A DNA stretch of 64,000 bases from Lacunisphaera sp. (GTDB taxonomy: Bacteria > Verrucomicrobiota > Verrucomicrobiia > Opitutales > Opitutaceae), in the NCBI GenBank assembly GCA_009695095.1, contig SIBQ01000009.1:1-64000 (forward strand), written 5' to 3'. Positions 1 to 9,985 of the stretch are shown here, in pieces. Positions within the stretch are counted from its first letter, which is position 1; every line of letters begins with the position of its first letter. Below the pieces are notes generated by a model that made no database searches, had not been told where the DNA came from, and saw only the letters and a program-made list of their open reading frames with translations. The position numbers and the translations under genes were made by a program.

Positions 1-20
1 CTACGCCGCCCAACTTACTG

Positions 21-65
21 CTGTCCCGACTCCGGTCGGCCTCCGGCCTCCCTCCGTCGGGACAG
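21..65. repeat. Hairpin-forming inverted repeat at window edge
   Basis: A perfect 10-base inverted repeat (CTGTCCCGAC at 21-30, GTCGGGACAG at 56-65) encloses 25 bases rich in CCGG and GGCC. It lies in non-coding sequence before the first gene. It may be a terminator of a gene off the left edge or one of the short palindromic intergenic repeats seen elsewhere in the window. No T-run follows, so a dispersed repeat seems the better guess. Confidence 0.5.
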
Positions 66-151
66 CGCAAACCCAACCCACCACATCAACCCATAACAGG
101 CGCCCAGACTAACCCTCCGGGTGGCTCGAAAAGTTGAGGCCGGTCAGGACC

Positions 152-514
152 ATGGGCGACGGCCGCCGGGTCATCGTGTTTACTTCGCCCGAGCCGGTGA
201 ACGGCACCACCCGTTTCACCCTTCGGCAAAAACCAAATGGACAGATTATGGATTCGGACGGGCGCGAAGCCTACCAGCGCTGGTTGGAGTACGAGCGCAA
301 GCCGGACGGCGTGCAGGTGAAGAAACTGTGGAACGACCGCCGCTTCGAGATCACCTATCGCGGGGGAGAGCCCGACGGCCCCTTCCGAGCCTACTATGAA
401 GGGGGCGAGCTGTGGGCCGAGGCCACCTACGTCAAAGGCCGTCCGGTTGGCCCGCACGTGGTCTACGCGCGGAACGGGAAGCGGATATTTGAGACGGTCT
501 TTACTGCCCGCTGA
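152..514 (+). CDS. Small MORN-like / YwqK-type repeat protein
   Basis: A 120-residue reading frame in the gap before ppc. The ATG at 152 is preferred; a TTG at 134 in the same frame would add six residues. No signal peptide or membrane segment is visible. The C-terminal half has spaced aromatic-glycine units (around YYEGGELWAEATY and VYARNGKR) that resemble the MORN-like repeats of proteins often labelled YwqK-family antitoxins. That label is automatic in databases and is no evidence of a toxin-antitoxin system; no partner toxin is seen. Function unknown; the frame could also be the end of a larger decayed repeat protein. Confidence 0.5.
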   Translation: MGDGRRVIVFTSPEPVNGTTRFTLRQKPNGQIMDSDGREAYQRWLEYERKPDGVQVKKLWNDRRFEITYRGGEPDGPFRAYYEGGELWAEATYVKGRPVGPHVVYARNGKRIFETVFTAR

Positions 515-589
515 CCGCGGAGCGGGCGCGCCCACGGCAGGGTTATGACGCCGCGGGCGGATTATTTCGCTTTCGTGCCAGCATAATAC

Positions 590-3361
590 ATGCGTATTTC
601 TATCGCGATGGCGGCAACCAACAAGGCGCTAGATCAGCTCAACAACCTGCGGGCGGAAGTCCGCAGCCTGGGCGCCACCTTGGGCCGCACCATCGCCGCG
701 CTGGAGGGCGAGAAGACCCTCGAGACGGTCGAGGCCCTGCGCACCCTGGCCAAGAGCAGCCGCGCCGGTGACGCCGCGGCCGCGCGCAACCTGGCCCAGA
801 CCGTCAGCCGCCTGACGCCGGCCGAGGCGCTGAACCAGGCGATGGCCTTCACGCTCTATTTCGAGCTGGTCAACCTGGCGGAGGAAAATTTTCGCATCCA
901 ACTCCTGCGCTCGCGCAACCAAAAACACCACAGCGCCATCGCGGCGGGCGAGGCGAGCGAGCCGATGCGCGAATCCATCGAAGCGGCCGTGCGGGAATTG
1001 AAGGAAGCCGGTGTGACCAAGTCCCGGATGCAAAAGCTGGTCAGGCAGCTGGCCATCGAGCTGGTGTTCACGGCCCACCCGACGGAATCGAAACGCCGCA
1101 CCATGCTGGAGAAGCTGGCCACCCTCGGCGGCATCCTGCGGGGGCACACGCTCGAGGAAATCCAGCACGCCCCGGAGGACATCAAGCGCGAGATTATCTC
1201 GCTCTGGCTGACCGATCGCAGCCGCACCGAGCGGCCGGAGGTCGCCGACGAGGCGCGCACCGGGCTGTGGTATTTTGACCGGACGCTCTTCGCGGTGCTG
1301 CCGCGCCTGCACGCCGACTTGCAGGAGGCCCTGACGCGTAATTTTCCCGGCGTGAAGGCGCCGCGGCGCTGGCTGTCGTTCGGGTCGTGGATCGGCGGGG
1401 ATCGCGACGGCAACCCGGGTGTCACAGCGGAGGTCACGGCGCAGGTGCTGCGGATGCACCGGCGCATGGCCATCAAGAAACTGGCCGAGACCCTCTACAA
1501 CCTGGCCGGCTCCATCACCATCTCGGACCGGCGGGTGAAGTTCGCCCCGGTCATCCGCCGGATGGCGGAGGAATGCCGCGCGTCGTCCGACTTGATGGCG
1601 CGGGTGGGGCAGCGTTATCCCCGCGAGCCCTATCGCATCATCCTGAGCAGCCTGCGCGAGCAGCTCATGGCCTCGGCCGACAACAGCCTGTCGGAGCCGG
1701 CCCCGGCCGGCGCCAGCCGCGTGACGGCCACGGAGGTGCGCGACATCCTGGGCACGATCGAGAAAGATTTGCTGCACAGTCGCGCCGCTCCGCTCGCCGG
1801 GGGTGAATTGGGCGAGGCGCTGACCGCGGTAGATGTTTTCGGTCTCCACATGGCCCGGCTGGATTTGCGGCAGCATTCGGGCTGGCACGCCAAGGCGGTG
1901 GCGGAGGTCCTGCAACAGTCCGATTACGAGCAGCTCGGCGAAGCGCAGAAACTATTCCTTTTGACCGCGGCCTTGCAGGAGGCCCGCGTCCTGGACGCCG
2001 GGCGCGTGGCGGGAATCTCCGAGGATGCGCGGGTGGTGCTTGCGCCGCTTCAACTGGCGGTCCGGGCGCAGGCCGAGTATGGCGCCGACTTCCTGGGGAT
2101 TTATATCATCAGCATGACGAACGAGGTGTCGGATGTGCTGGAGGTGCAACTGCTCCAGGCCTGGGCGGGAGTCCGGCTGCCGATCGCACCGCTGTTCGAA
2201 ACGCTCGACGATCTCCAGCGCGCGCCGGCGATCCTCGCTGCGCTTTACACGCATCCGGCCTATGCGCCGGAACTGGCACAACACGGGCGGCACCAGCATG
2301 TGATGCTCGGCTATTCGGACAGCAACAAGGACTGCGGCTACCTCACGGCCAACTGGGCGCTTTATCAGGCACAGGACGCCATCATGCGCGTCTGCCGGCA
2401 GCACCGGGTGCGGATCTCGCTCTTCCACGGTCGCGGCGGCAGCATCGCGCGCGGCGGCGGGCCGGCGGCCAAGGCCATCCTCGCCCAGCCGGTCGGATTG
2501 AAGAACGGCGGCATCCGCGTGACCGAGCAGGGCGAGGTGCTTTCGACACGCTACCATGATGTGGATCTCGCGCACCGCGTGCTGGAGCAGATGGCCTATG
2601 GCGTGCTGCTCGGTGCGAACGAGGCGCAGGGCGAAGCGCGCAAGCTGCCCCGGCACTGGGTGAAGGCGATGGAGGCGATGAGCGCGGCGGCGCTGGCGAC
2701 CTACCAAGCCTGCGTGCACGACGACCCGGAGTTTCTGGATTTCTGGCGGCAGGCCACGCCGATTGACGAGATCGGCGAACTCAACTTCGGCTCGCGTCCG
2801 ACCTACCGGCGCAAGGGCAGCGTGAGCGTCGCGGACCTCCGCGCCATTCCATGGGTTTTTTCCTGGATGCAGAGCCGGTTCAATCTTCCCGGCTGGTATG
2901 GGCTCGGGAGCGGACTCAACGCCATCCTGCAGCGCGGGCCGGAGGGCGAGAAGCTGTTGCGCGAGATGTATCAGAAGTGGCCGTTCTTCCAGACCACCAT
3001 CGCCAACGCCCAGCTCACTATGTGCAAGGCCGACATGTCCATCGCCCGGCTCTATGCCTCGCTGGTCGGGGACGAGCGCATCCGGGAAAAAGTCCTGGCC
3101 CGCATTCTCGAGGAGTTCCGTCTCGCCGAGAAAGCCGTGCTAGTCGTGACGGGCCAGGGTGAACTGCTGGAAAACGAGCCGGTGCTGGCCCGTTCCATCA
3201 AGCTCCGGAATCCCTATGTGGACCCGCTCAACTACCTGCAGGTCGAGATGCTCCGGCGCCGCCGCGGCGGCCGGCTGAGCCCGGCTGACCGGGAGGGCAC
3301 GCGCGCCGTGATGGAGTTGACCATCAACGGCATCGCAGGCGGACTCAAGAACACGGGTTGA
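590..3361 (+). CDS. ppc: Phosphoenolpyruvate carboxylase
   Basis: Adds bicarbonate to phosphoenolpyruvate to give oxaloacetate, refilling the TCA cycle in the cytoplasm. At 923 residues it matches bacterial PEPC (E. coli 883). Both family signatures are clear: VFTAHPTES at residues 159-167, holding the catalytic His163, and MLGYSDSNKD from residue 572. The mobile-loop signature FHGRGGS follows at about 612-618, and the C-terminus ends with the conserved NGIAGGLKNTG, where Gly is needed for activity. The ATG at 590 is used; an in-frame ATG at 608 is equally possible. It is monocistronic as far as can be seen, and the next gene on this strand begins 83 bases later. Confidence 0.97.
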   Translation: MRISIAMAATNKALDQLNNLRAEVRSLGATLGRTIAALEGEKTLETVEALRTLAKSSRAGDAAAARNLAQTVSRLTPAEALNQAMAFTLYFELVNLAEENFRIQLLRSRNQKHHSAIAAGEASEPMRESIEAAVRELKEAGVTKSRMQKLVRQLAIELVFTAHPTESKRRTMLEKLATLGGILRGHTLEEIQHAPEDIKREIISLWLTDRSRTERPEVADEARTGLWYFDRTLFAVLPRLHADLQEALTRNFPGVKAPRRWLSFGSWIGGDRDGNPGVTAEVTAQVLRMHRRMAIKKLAETLYNLAGSITISDRRVKFAPVIRRMAEECRASSDLMARVGQRYPREPYRIILSSLREQLMASADNSLSEPAPAGASRVTATEVRDILGTIEKDLLHSRAAPLAGGELGEALTAVDVFGLHMARLDLRQHSGWHAKAVAEVLQQSDYEQLGEAQKLFLLTAALQEARVLDAGRVAGISEDARVVLAPLQLAVRAQAEYGADFLGIYIISMTNEVSDVLEVQLLQAWAGVRLPIAPLFETLDDLQRAPAILAALYTHPAYAPELAQHGRHQHVMLGYSDSNKDCGYLTANWALYQAQDAIMRVCRQHRVRISLFHGRGGSIARGGGPAAKAILAQPVGLKNGGIRVTEQGEVLSTRYHDVDLAHRVLEQMAYGVLLGANEAQGEARKLPRHWVKAMEAMSAAALATYQACVHDDPEFLDFWRQATPIDEIGELNFGSRPTYRRKGSVSVADLRAIPWVFSWMQSRFNLPGWYGLGSGLNAILQRGPEGEKLLREMYQKWPFFQTTIANAQLTMCKADMSIARLYASLVGDERIREKVLARILEEFRLAEKAVLVVTGQGELLENEPVLARSIKLRNPYVDPLNYLQVEMLRRRRGGRLSPADREGTRAVMELTINGIAGGLKNTG

Positions 3362-3444
3362 TTTCGGCTCGCCCGAAGTGGCGCGGGCAGAGCAACTTCC
3401 CGGGCGAAGACCTGTCCCACCAACCCTTCTTAATCCCGTTTGAA

Positions 3445-4943
3445 ATGAAATCCACGCTTTCATTCTCTTCTTTTCGGTGCGGAGTCGTACTATTGCTCGC
3501 GACCACCCAACTGGCCGCGCCCGTCTGGGCCACCTGCGGAGGTGGCGGAGGTGGCGGGGGTGGCGGCAGCGGCGGCATGTCAGGCGGGGGCGGGATACCC
3601 AACGCCGCGCCGCAGGTCTACCAGGTGCCGTGGAAGGTCTACAAACCCGGCCCGGTCCAGGGACTGATCCTTTATTGGTTTCCCATTTCCACGAATGAAG
3701 TGGCCAATTCCAGCCTGCGCACCTCGCGCGACCTCGCGCTGTGGTCGGCCCAGGGCATCACCATGATGGCGGCCGATGTGGGCACGCCGATCGCCCAACA
3801 GTTGAACGCGACCGGCAAGATTCCACTGGCGGTGCTGACCGATCCGGCCGGCACGGTCCTAGGGCGGGCCGAAGGACAGAAGGGACTCCTCAAAGCACCG
3901 GCCGTTGAGAAAATCGTGCGCGACGAATTGAAGAAGCGCTATACGGCGATCAGCAAGAATCTCGCCGACGCCAAGGCGAAGGTGAAGGCCGGCGACAAGG
4001 CCGGCGCCATCGACCTCTATCAATCCGTCTGGTCCGAGCGCGTGCTCTTTCCGAAAAAGCCAAGGATGCGGCCAAGGAGCTCAAGAAACTCGGCGTGACC
4101 GTTGCCGCGGACGACACCATCAATGCCCTGCCCGAAATGGCACCCATCTTTGCCGGGCCTGTTGCAGCCGAGGTCGTGGCGACCATGGAGCGCGGCCTGC
4201 AGGCGGAACTCGCCGGCAACTACGAAGAGGCCGGCCGCCTCTACGCCCAAGCCCGGGCGCTCGATCCGGCCGATCCGGCGCCGGCCCGCTACCTGAGCGA
4301 GCTTTACCGCCACCACACCGGCGAGTGGGACAAGGCCCGCGCGGTCTTCGAGCAAATGCTCACGGAACGCATCGACCCGCTGTCCCGCGCCGTGGCACTG
4401 CACGGTTTGGGCAAGATGACGATTCACGAGGGAGCCTTCGTCAAGGGGCTCCGCCTGATGGAGAAATCCGTCCAGGAATTTCCGCTGGCGCTGGCCTACC
4501 GGAACATCGCCGTGTTCTGGAATTCCGAGTGCGACCCGGTGAAGACGGCGCAGTATGTCGAGCTGGCCCTGCAGCTTGACCCCAAGGATCCCTACAACCG
4601 GGTCTTTGCCGCGGTGTTTATGGCGGCCAGCGGCAGGAAGGACGGGGCGCTGCGCATCGCCCGGGAGAACGACTCACTCATGGCGGCATCTTACAATCTC
4701 GGGGCGATCTACGCGATGGCGGGCGATCGCGATAGGGCACTGGCCTACCTCAAGCGGCACTTCTACGAATACGAGCGTTTCCACGCCGTGCGCAGCAAGG
4801 AGATGATGGAAGCCCGCGTGGATGCGGTGTTCGACTCCCTCCGCAGCGATCGGGAATTCATGCAGCTGACCGCGCTGGCCGACGGTCTGCTGCCGATGCC
4901 GATGTCGCCGCGCCAGAAGACCATGTTTCCGCCGGGGTCGTAG
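3445..4943 (+). pseudogene. Secreted thioredoxin-like/TPR protein, one frameshift
   Basis: One gene split by a single-base loss near 4054-4060, in an AAAAAG run. Upstream of the break the frame starts at ATG 3445 with a signal peptide of about 29 residues, then Thr-Cys and ten consecutive glycines, then a Gly/Ser stretch and a thioredoxin-like segment (GLILYWFPIS onward). Downstream, in the next frame, the protein resumes at AKELKKLGV and runs through TPR-like helical repeats to 4943. Restoring one base joins both parts into about 500 residues. This resembles periplasmic redoxin-TPR proteins of Verrucomicrobia, but no CxxC redox motif is visible, so redox activity is doubtful. It may be a true pseudogene or a homopolymer sequencing error. 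Confidence 0.75.
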
Positions 4944-4962
4944 GAGGTGGAGTGGTGACATG

Positions 4963-4982
4963 CCGCGCGCAAGGTCGCGCGG
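4963..4982. terminator. GC hairpin between convergent genes
   Basis: A perfect 7-base stem (CCGCGCG at 4963-4969, CGCGCGG at 4976-4982) with a 6-base loop sits in the 45 bases between the end of the TPR gene and the end of speA, which converge here. The position suits a bidirectional terminator. Neither side has a good T-run, so efficiency is uncertain. Confidence 0.45.
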
Positions 4983-4988
4983 CGGCGA

Positions 4989-7010
4989 TCAACGCCGCTT
5001 CTTTCCGTTCTTCAGCTCGATGTTGAGGTAGGTCTTGGCGAGCATCTGCGATTCGTAGAACTCAACGAGCCTCACGCCCTCGCGGGGTTTGATGAGGTCC
5101 TTCTTCGTGGCGTGGTCGATCTGTTGCTTGATGCGCCGGCAGAGCTCCTCCCACTGGTATTGCACGCCCTCGATGACGTCGGCGATGCGCGAACCGGCGA
5201 GCGCTTCCTCGATGTAGAAGCCGTTGGGCTCGTCGTCCTCGAGGAAGACGTGGACCTCGTTGACGCGGCCGAAGAGGTTGTGCAGGTCGCCCATGATGTC
5301 CTGGTAGGCGCCGGTGAGGTAGACGCCGAGGTAGTAGGGCTCGTTGTTCAGCGGGTGGAGCGTGATGTAGTCCTTCACGTCCTGCAGGTCGATGAAGCAG
5401 TCGACCTTGCCGTCGGAGTCACACGTGATGTCCACGAGCACGGCGTTGACCGTGGGCTTTTCCTTCAGCCGGTGCAGCGGGGTGATGGGAAAGAGCTGCT
5501 TGAGCGCCCAACTGTCGAGGAGCGACTGGAAGACCGAGAAATTGCAGACATATTGGTCGGCGAGAAGCTTCTTGAGGTCGTGCAGCTCCTCGGGCTGGTA
5601 GCCGGACTTGGTGCCCTCGTGGTCGATCTGCTCGCAGATCTGCCAGAAGATCTGCTCGGCGGCGGCGCGGTTCTCGAGGTCGAGGTAGCCGAGGTTGAAG
5701 AGGGAGAAGGCCTCCTCCTTTTTCTGGAGGGCGTCGTGGAAGCGCTCGAGGCGGCCGAGCTTGGCCTTGTTCTTCAACAAAATCTCCATGGCCGTGACGA
5801 TCTTGTGCCGGGACTTCGGCTGGTGCTGCTGGCCGAGGGATTCGTGCTTGTTGATGCGCTCGAAGACCTCGACGACGAGCATGGAGTGGGGGGCGGCGAC
5901 GGCGCGGCCGGACTCGGTCACGATGTCAGGCAGCCTGACGCCGGAGGCGGTGCAGATCTCGCGGATGTTGAACACCACGTCGCGGGCGTATTCGCCGAGC
6001 GTGTAGTTCATCGAGGACTCGAAGTTGGTGCGCGAGCCGTCATAGTCGATGCCAAGGCCACCGCCGACGTCAAGGTAGCCCATGGGGAAACCCATCTTGG
6101 CGAGCTGGCAGTAGAAGCGCGCGGCCTCCGTCACCGCGGCCTTGATTGTGATGATGTTGGGCACCTGCGAGCCAATGTGGAAGTGCACGAGCCGGAGGCT
6201 CTGCTGCATCTTGGCGGCGCGGAGCTTCTCGACGGCAAAGAGGATCTCGGCGGTGTTGAGGCCGAACTTGGCGTTGTCGCCGGTGGACAGCGCCCACTTG
6301 CCCTCGCCGCGGGTCTGGAGCTTCACGCGGAAGCCGATCAGGGGCTTCACGCCGGTCTCCTTCGAGATCTGGATGATGCTGTCGACCTCGGAGAGCTGCT
6401 CGATGACGACGATGATCTTCTTGCCCAGCTTGCGACCGAGCAGGGCCAGCCGCATGTAATCGAGGTCCTTGTAGCCGTTGCAGATGATGAGCCGCTGGCC
6501 GCCCTCGTGCATGGCCAGCGCGATCATCAGCTCGGGCTTGGAGCCGGCCTCGAGGCCGAAGTGGAAGTCCTTGCCGGCCGACACGATCTCGTCGACGACC
6601 TCGCGGAGCTGGTTGACCTTGATGGGGAAGACGCCGCGGTATTCGCCCTTGTAGCCCTCCTCCTTGATCGCCTTCTGGAAAACCTGGTTCAGCTGGGTGA
6701 CGCGGTAGCGCAGCGTGTCCTGCAGGCGGATGACTAGCGGCGCCTTGAGGCCCATGCTGGTGGCCTCGTCAATGACGTCCATCAGCCGGATGGTGCGCCC
6801 GTCGGCGAGCGGCTGCACCTGCACGAATCCCTCGGAATCCACCGAGAAGTGGTTGGCCCCCCAGCGCTTAAAACCATAATGTTCCTCGGACTGCGCGACC
6901 GACCAGTTGGCTGCGGATTTGGTCTTCAATTTGACGGGGTAGGCGGGACGGGGGTTAGGCTTGCTTTTTGGAATGCGGCTGGGCTTATTCGCCCTTTTCA
7001 AATTTTTCAA
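4989..7010 (-). CDS. speA: Biosynthetic arginine decarboxylase
   Basis: Decarboxylates arginine to agmatine, the first step of putrescine and spermidine synthesis. The 673 residues match SpeA length (E. coli 658). The PLP-binding lysine is Lys131 in GVFPIKVNQ, close to E. coli Lys127. The family opening WSVAQSEEHYGFKRWG begins near residue 37, and GGGLGIDYDG, the glycine-rich phosphate-binding loop, is intact. The only good start is TTG at 7010. That leaves 16 bases to the divergent yajC ATG, so the promoter of each gene must lie inside the other or the true start is further in. The first 35 residues are basic and look dispensable. Confidence 0.95.
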   Translation of the reverse strand: MKNLKRANKPSRIPKSKPNPRPAYPVKLKTKSAANWSVAQSEEHYGFKRWGANHFSVDSEGFVQVQPLADGRTIRLMDVIDEATSMGLKAPLVIRLQDTLRYRVTQLNQVFQKAIKEEGYKGEYRGVFPIKVNQLREVVDEIVSAGKDFHFGLEAGSKPELMIALAMHEGGQRLIICNGYKDLDYMRLALLGRKLGKKIIVVIEQLSEVDSIIQISKETGVKPLIGFRVKLQTRGEGKWALSTGDNAKFGLNTAEILFAVEKLRAAKMQQSLRLVHFHIGSQVPNIITIKAAVTEAARFYCQLAKMGFPMGYLDVGGGLGIDYDGSRTNFESSMNYTLGEYARDVVFNIREICTASGVRLPDIVTESGRAVAAPHSMLVVEVFERINKHESLGQQHQPKSRHKIVTAMEILLKNKAKLGRLERFHDALQKKEEAFSLFNLGYLDLENRAAAEQIFWQICEQIDHEGTKSGYQPEELHDLKKLLADQYVCNFSVFQSLLDSWALKQLFPITPLHRLKEKPTVNAVLVDITCDSDGKVDCFIDLQDVKDYITLHPLNNEPYYLGVYLTGAYQDIMGDLHNLFGRVNEVHVFLEDDEPNGFYIEEALAGSRIADVIEGVQYQWEELCRRIKQQIDHATKKDLIKPREGVRLVEFYESQMLAKTYLNIELKNGKKRR

Positions 7011-7026
7011 AACATCCGCAGACGCA

Positions 7027-7356
7027 ATGACTAAGTTACCTCTCCTTCTCGCTCAAGCCCAACCAGCCGCGCCTTCCGGCATCTCCACGCTCATGCAGCT
7101 GGCGCCGTTCGTGCTGATGTTTGCCGCCATGTACTTCCTGCTCATCGCCCCGCAACGCAAGAAGCAGAAGGAGCACGAGAAGATGCTGACCCAGCTCAAG
7201 GCCGGCGACGAGGTCGTGACCACCGGCGGCATCTACGGCACCATCACCATCGTGAAGGACGACCGTTTCGTCGTCCGCATCGGCGACAACAACGCCAAGG
7301 TCGAGGTCGGCAAGGGCTTCATCAGCACCGTCATCAAGAAAGCCGACGCCGCCTGA
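7027..7356 (+). CDS. yajC: Preprotein translocase subunit YajC
   Basis: Single-pass inner-membrane partner of SecDF in the Sec holotranslocon. The 109 residues have one N-terminal transmembrane segment (FVLMFAAMYFLLIAP), then the basic QRKKQKEHEKM cytoplasmic motif and the conserved GDEVVTTGGIYG. I use the ATG at 7027 because it gives the normal family length; the frame is open to 6961 but that part overlaps speA and has no family match. It is followed after 65 bases by secDF, the usual yajC-secD-secF order. Confidence 0.94.
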   Translation: MTKLPLLLAQAQPAAPSGISTLMQLAPFVLMFAAMYFLLIAPQRKKQKEHEKMLTQLKAGDEVVTTGGIYGTITIVKDDRFVVRIGDNNAKVEVGKGFISTVIKKADAA

Positions 7357-7421
7357 GCGTCGCCGCCCGCCCGCCCCCCGGTGGATCCCGCCGCGTCGGC
7401 CCCCTTTAACAACCAACACCC

Positions 7422-9965
7422 ATGCTCAGTCGCAACCTCTGGAAAATAGTCCTGTCCGCTGCCCTTGTGCTGTGGGCGGTGTTCACCCTCATGCCGTTGA
7501 AGGACCAATTCTTCGGCGACTACGTCAAGCAGGCAGCCACCGCCAAGCCCGCCGAATTCACCAAGCTCATGACCTCGGTGGGCGACCGGATCAAATCCGG
7601 CCAGGCCCCCACGGTCTACGTCGCCCTCAAACAGATCGGCCTCGAGCAGAAGCTCGACCTCTCGCAGTTCTTCCCCGATATCCGCTTGGAGGTCTCGCTC
7701 AAGAACATCGAGAAGCGCAACAACATCCTCCTCGACGAGCTGCTCCGCCGTTCCAAGGGCAAATTGCAACTCGGCCTCGACCTGAAGGGCGGCGTCGCCT
7801 TCACCCTCGAGGTGGACCCCAGCGTCGCCAACGCGGACAACCAGCAGGTTCGCAAGGAGAAGCTCACCAAGGCCGTTGAGATCATCGGCAACCGCATCAA
7901 CGGCCTCGGCGTCACCGAGCCCATCATCCGCCCGGTCGGCGAGAACCGCATCGAGGTCCAGCTGCCCGGCGTTTCCACCAAGGACAACCCTGAGATCGTC
8001 AACAGCCTCAAGAAGCCCGCCCGGCTCGACTTCAAGATGGTGCACCCCACCATCACGCCACCGGCGGAGACACCCGCGGGCTACGAGCCCAAGTCGCTCG
8101 AGGTCGAGAACAACAAGGGCCACAGCTACACCGAGGAGCTCTATATCAAGCGCATCCCCGAGATGACCGGTGAAGGCGTGGCCGATTCCTACCCGGTCAT
8201 GGACGATTACGGCCGCTTCAAGATCATCCTCAAGTTCACCGCTGCCGGCAGCAAGCAGTTCGCCGATGTCACCAAGGCCATTGCTGACGAGGGCGACCGC
8301 GCCGGCCGCACCGGCCGACTGGCCATCGTGCTTGACGGCAAGCTCTACTCGGCGCCGACCGTGAAGCAGCAGATCAGCGGCGGCAGTGCCGAGATCTCCG
8401 GCTCCTTCACCCAGCGCGAGGCCATCGACCTCGCCAATGTGCTCAACAACCCGCTCGACCTGCCGCTCCAGATCAAGGAGCAGTATGAAGTCGGCCCCTC
8501 GCTCGCGGAGGACGCCATCGCCAGTGGCGTGAAGGCCTCCATCATCGGCACCACTGCGGTCTGCGCGTTCATGATCACCTTCTACGCGACCGGCGGCATC
8601 GTGGCCGTGCTCACGCTCGCGGTGAACATTGTCATCATCCTCGGGGTCATGGCCAGCCTCGGCGCAACGATGACGCTGCCTGGCCTCGCCGGCATCGTGC
8701 TCACCATCGGCATGGCGGTGGACGCGAACATCCTCATCTTCGAGCGCATGCGCGAGGAACTGGCCCTCGGCAAGTCCCTCTCCAGCGCCAACCAGGGCGG
8801 ATTCATCAAGGCACTCTGGACCATCCTCGACGCCCACGCCGTGCAGCTCATCATCTGCGGCATCATGATCTGGCTGGGGACTGGCCCGATCAAGGGCTTC
8901 GGCGTCACCCTGCTCATTGGTGTGCTCTCCACGCTGTTTTCCGTGCTCATCACCGCCCACATGATCATGGAGCTGCTCATTGACTCGAACTTCCTCAAGA
9001 AAATCACGATGCGGCGGATGCTGAGGGACCTCAAGGTGGACTTCGTGAAATACGGCAAACCGGCCGCCATCGGCTCAGTCGCTCTCGTGGTGGTCAGCAT
9101 CGCCTACGTCATCTACCAGGGCGACCGCATCTACGGCATCGACTTCGCGGGTGGCGACCAGATCACCGCCAAGTTTGCTCAAAAGATCGACGGCGCGAAA
9201 ATCCGCGCCGTGGCCAAGGCCAACGGCATGGGCGAAATCAGCCCCACCTACGTTAGCGACCTGGGCAGCGGCAAGGAACAGCTCAAGCTCGAGACTGCCT
9301 ACGGCAAGTCCGACGCCCTTTTCGACGCCCTGCAAAAGGCCTATCCGGATGCCGGCCTCGACAAGGTCGGCACCAGCCAGATCGGCGCTACCATCGGCAA
9401 GGAGATCCGGTGGAACGCCGTCCTCGCGATCGGTGTCTCGATGCTCGTCATTCTGGTCTACATTGCCTTTCGCTTCGAGTTCGGTTATGGCATCGGCGCG
9501 ATGGCCTCCACGCTGCACGACATCCTGATGAACATTGGCATCTTCGTGCTCTTCGGTCACCAGTTCTCCGCCCCGATGGTCGCCGCCATCCTCTGCGTCG
9601 CCGGCTACTCCATCAACGAGACCGTCGTGGTCTTCGACCGGATCAGGGAGGAACTGAAACTTGACCCGCAGGGCAAGCTGCGTGACGTCATCAACAACGC
9701 CATCCGGAAGGTTTTTGCCCGCACCATGATGACCGCGACCACCACCTTCCTCGCGGCCCTGGCGCTCTTCCTCTTCGGCGGCGGCCAGCTGCACGATATC
9801 GCGTTCACCTTCCTCGTCGGCATCGTCACCTCGACCTTTTCCGCCATTTTCATCGCCGCCCAGGTCTTCTACTGGTGGCACAAGGGCGACCGGAAGCACG
9901 TCGAGGCCCACTCCGACATCGCGCCCAAATACGAATGGGCCGGTTCCTCCCGCGCATCGGAATAA
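7422..9965 (+). CDS. secDF: Fused protein translocase SecD-SecF
   Basis: Uses the proton motive force to help pull secreted proteins out of the SecYEG channel. At 847 residues it carries both halves in one chain. The SecD half has the N-terminal membrane helix, LGLDLKGGV, the P1 region with NRINGLGVTEP, and the membrane motif GMAVDANILIFERMREE. The SecF half starts around residue 530, with YGIDFAGGDQI and GYSINETVVVFDRIREEL. The two repeats of six transmembrane helices are visible. Fused SecDF is known from Bacillus and several other phyla. It is cotranscribed with yajC. No frameshift marks the fusion point, so this is a real single gene. Confidence 0.95.
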   Translation: MLSRNLWKIVLSAALVLWAVFTLMPLKDQFFGDYVKQAATAKPAEFTKLMTSVGDRIKSGQAPTVYVALKQIGLEQKLDLSQFFPDIRLEVSLKNIEKRNNILLDELLRRSKGKLQLGLDLKGGVAFTLEVDPSVANADNQQVRKEKLTKAVEIIGNRINGLGVTEPIIRPVGENRIEVQLPGVSTKDNPEIVNSLKKPARLDFKMVHPTITPPAETPAGYEPKSLEVENNKGHSYTEELYIKRIPEMTGEGVADSYPVMDDYGRFKIILKFTAAGSKQFADVTKAIADEGDRAGRTGRLAIVLDGKLYSAPTVKQQISGGSAEISGSFTQREAIDLANVLNNPLDLPLQIKEQYEVGPSLAEDAIASGVKASIIGTTAVCAFMITFYATGGIVAVLTLAVNIVIILGVMASLGATMTLPGLAGIVLTIGMAVDANILIFERMREELALGKSLSSANQGGFIKALWTILDAHAVQLIICGIMIWLGTGPIKGFGVTLLIGVLSTLFSVLITAHMIMELLIDSNFLKKITMRRMLRDLKVDFVKYGKPAAIGSVALVVVSIAYVIYQGDRIYGIDFAGGDQITAKFAQKIDGAKIRAVAKANGMGEISPTYVSDLGSGKEQLKLETAYGKSDALFDALQKAYPDAGLDKVGTSQIGATIGKEIRWNAVLAIGVSMLVILVYIAFRFEFGYGIGAMASTLHDILMNIGIFVLFGHQFSAPMVAAILCVAGYSINETVVVFDRIREELKLDPQGKLRDVINNAIRKVFARTMMTATTTFLAALALFLFGGGQLHDIAFTFLVGIVTSTFSAIFIAAQVFYWWHKGDRKHVEAHSDIAPKYEWAGSSRASE

Positions 9966-9985
9966 CCCGGCGGAGTTCGCCCCCG

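Noticed and set aside
134-514. Toxin-antitoxin locus based on the YwqK-like protein
   Set aside because: MORN-like repeats are the only basis and no toxin gene is adjacent.
4989-4991. CRISPR arrays, prophage or insertion-sequence genes anywhere in the window
   Set aside because: No regularly spaced repeats, integrase, transposase or phage structural gene was seen; only short palindromic repeats are present.
5112-6737. 541-residue open frame antisense to speA
   Set aside because: Leu/Val/Asp-rich composition typical of the complement of a high-GC gene; no motif, and speA is certain on the other strand.
7233-8960. 575-residue open frame antisense to secDF
   Set aside because: His/Asp/Glu-rich artefact of antisense GC-rich DNA.
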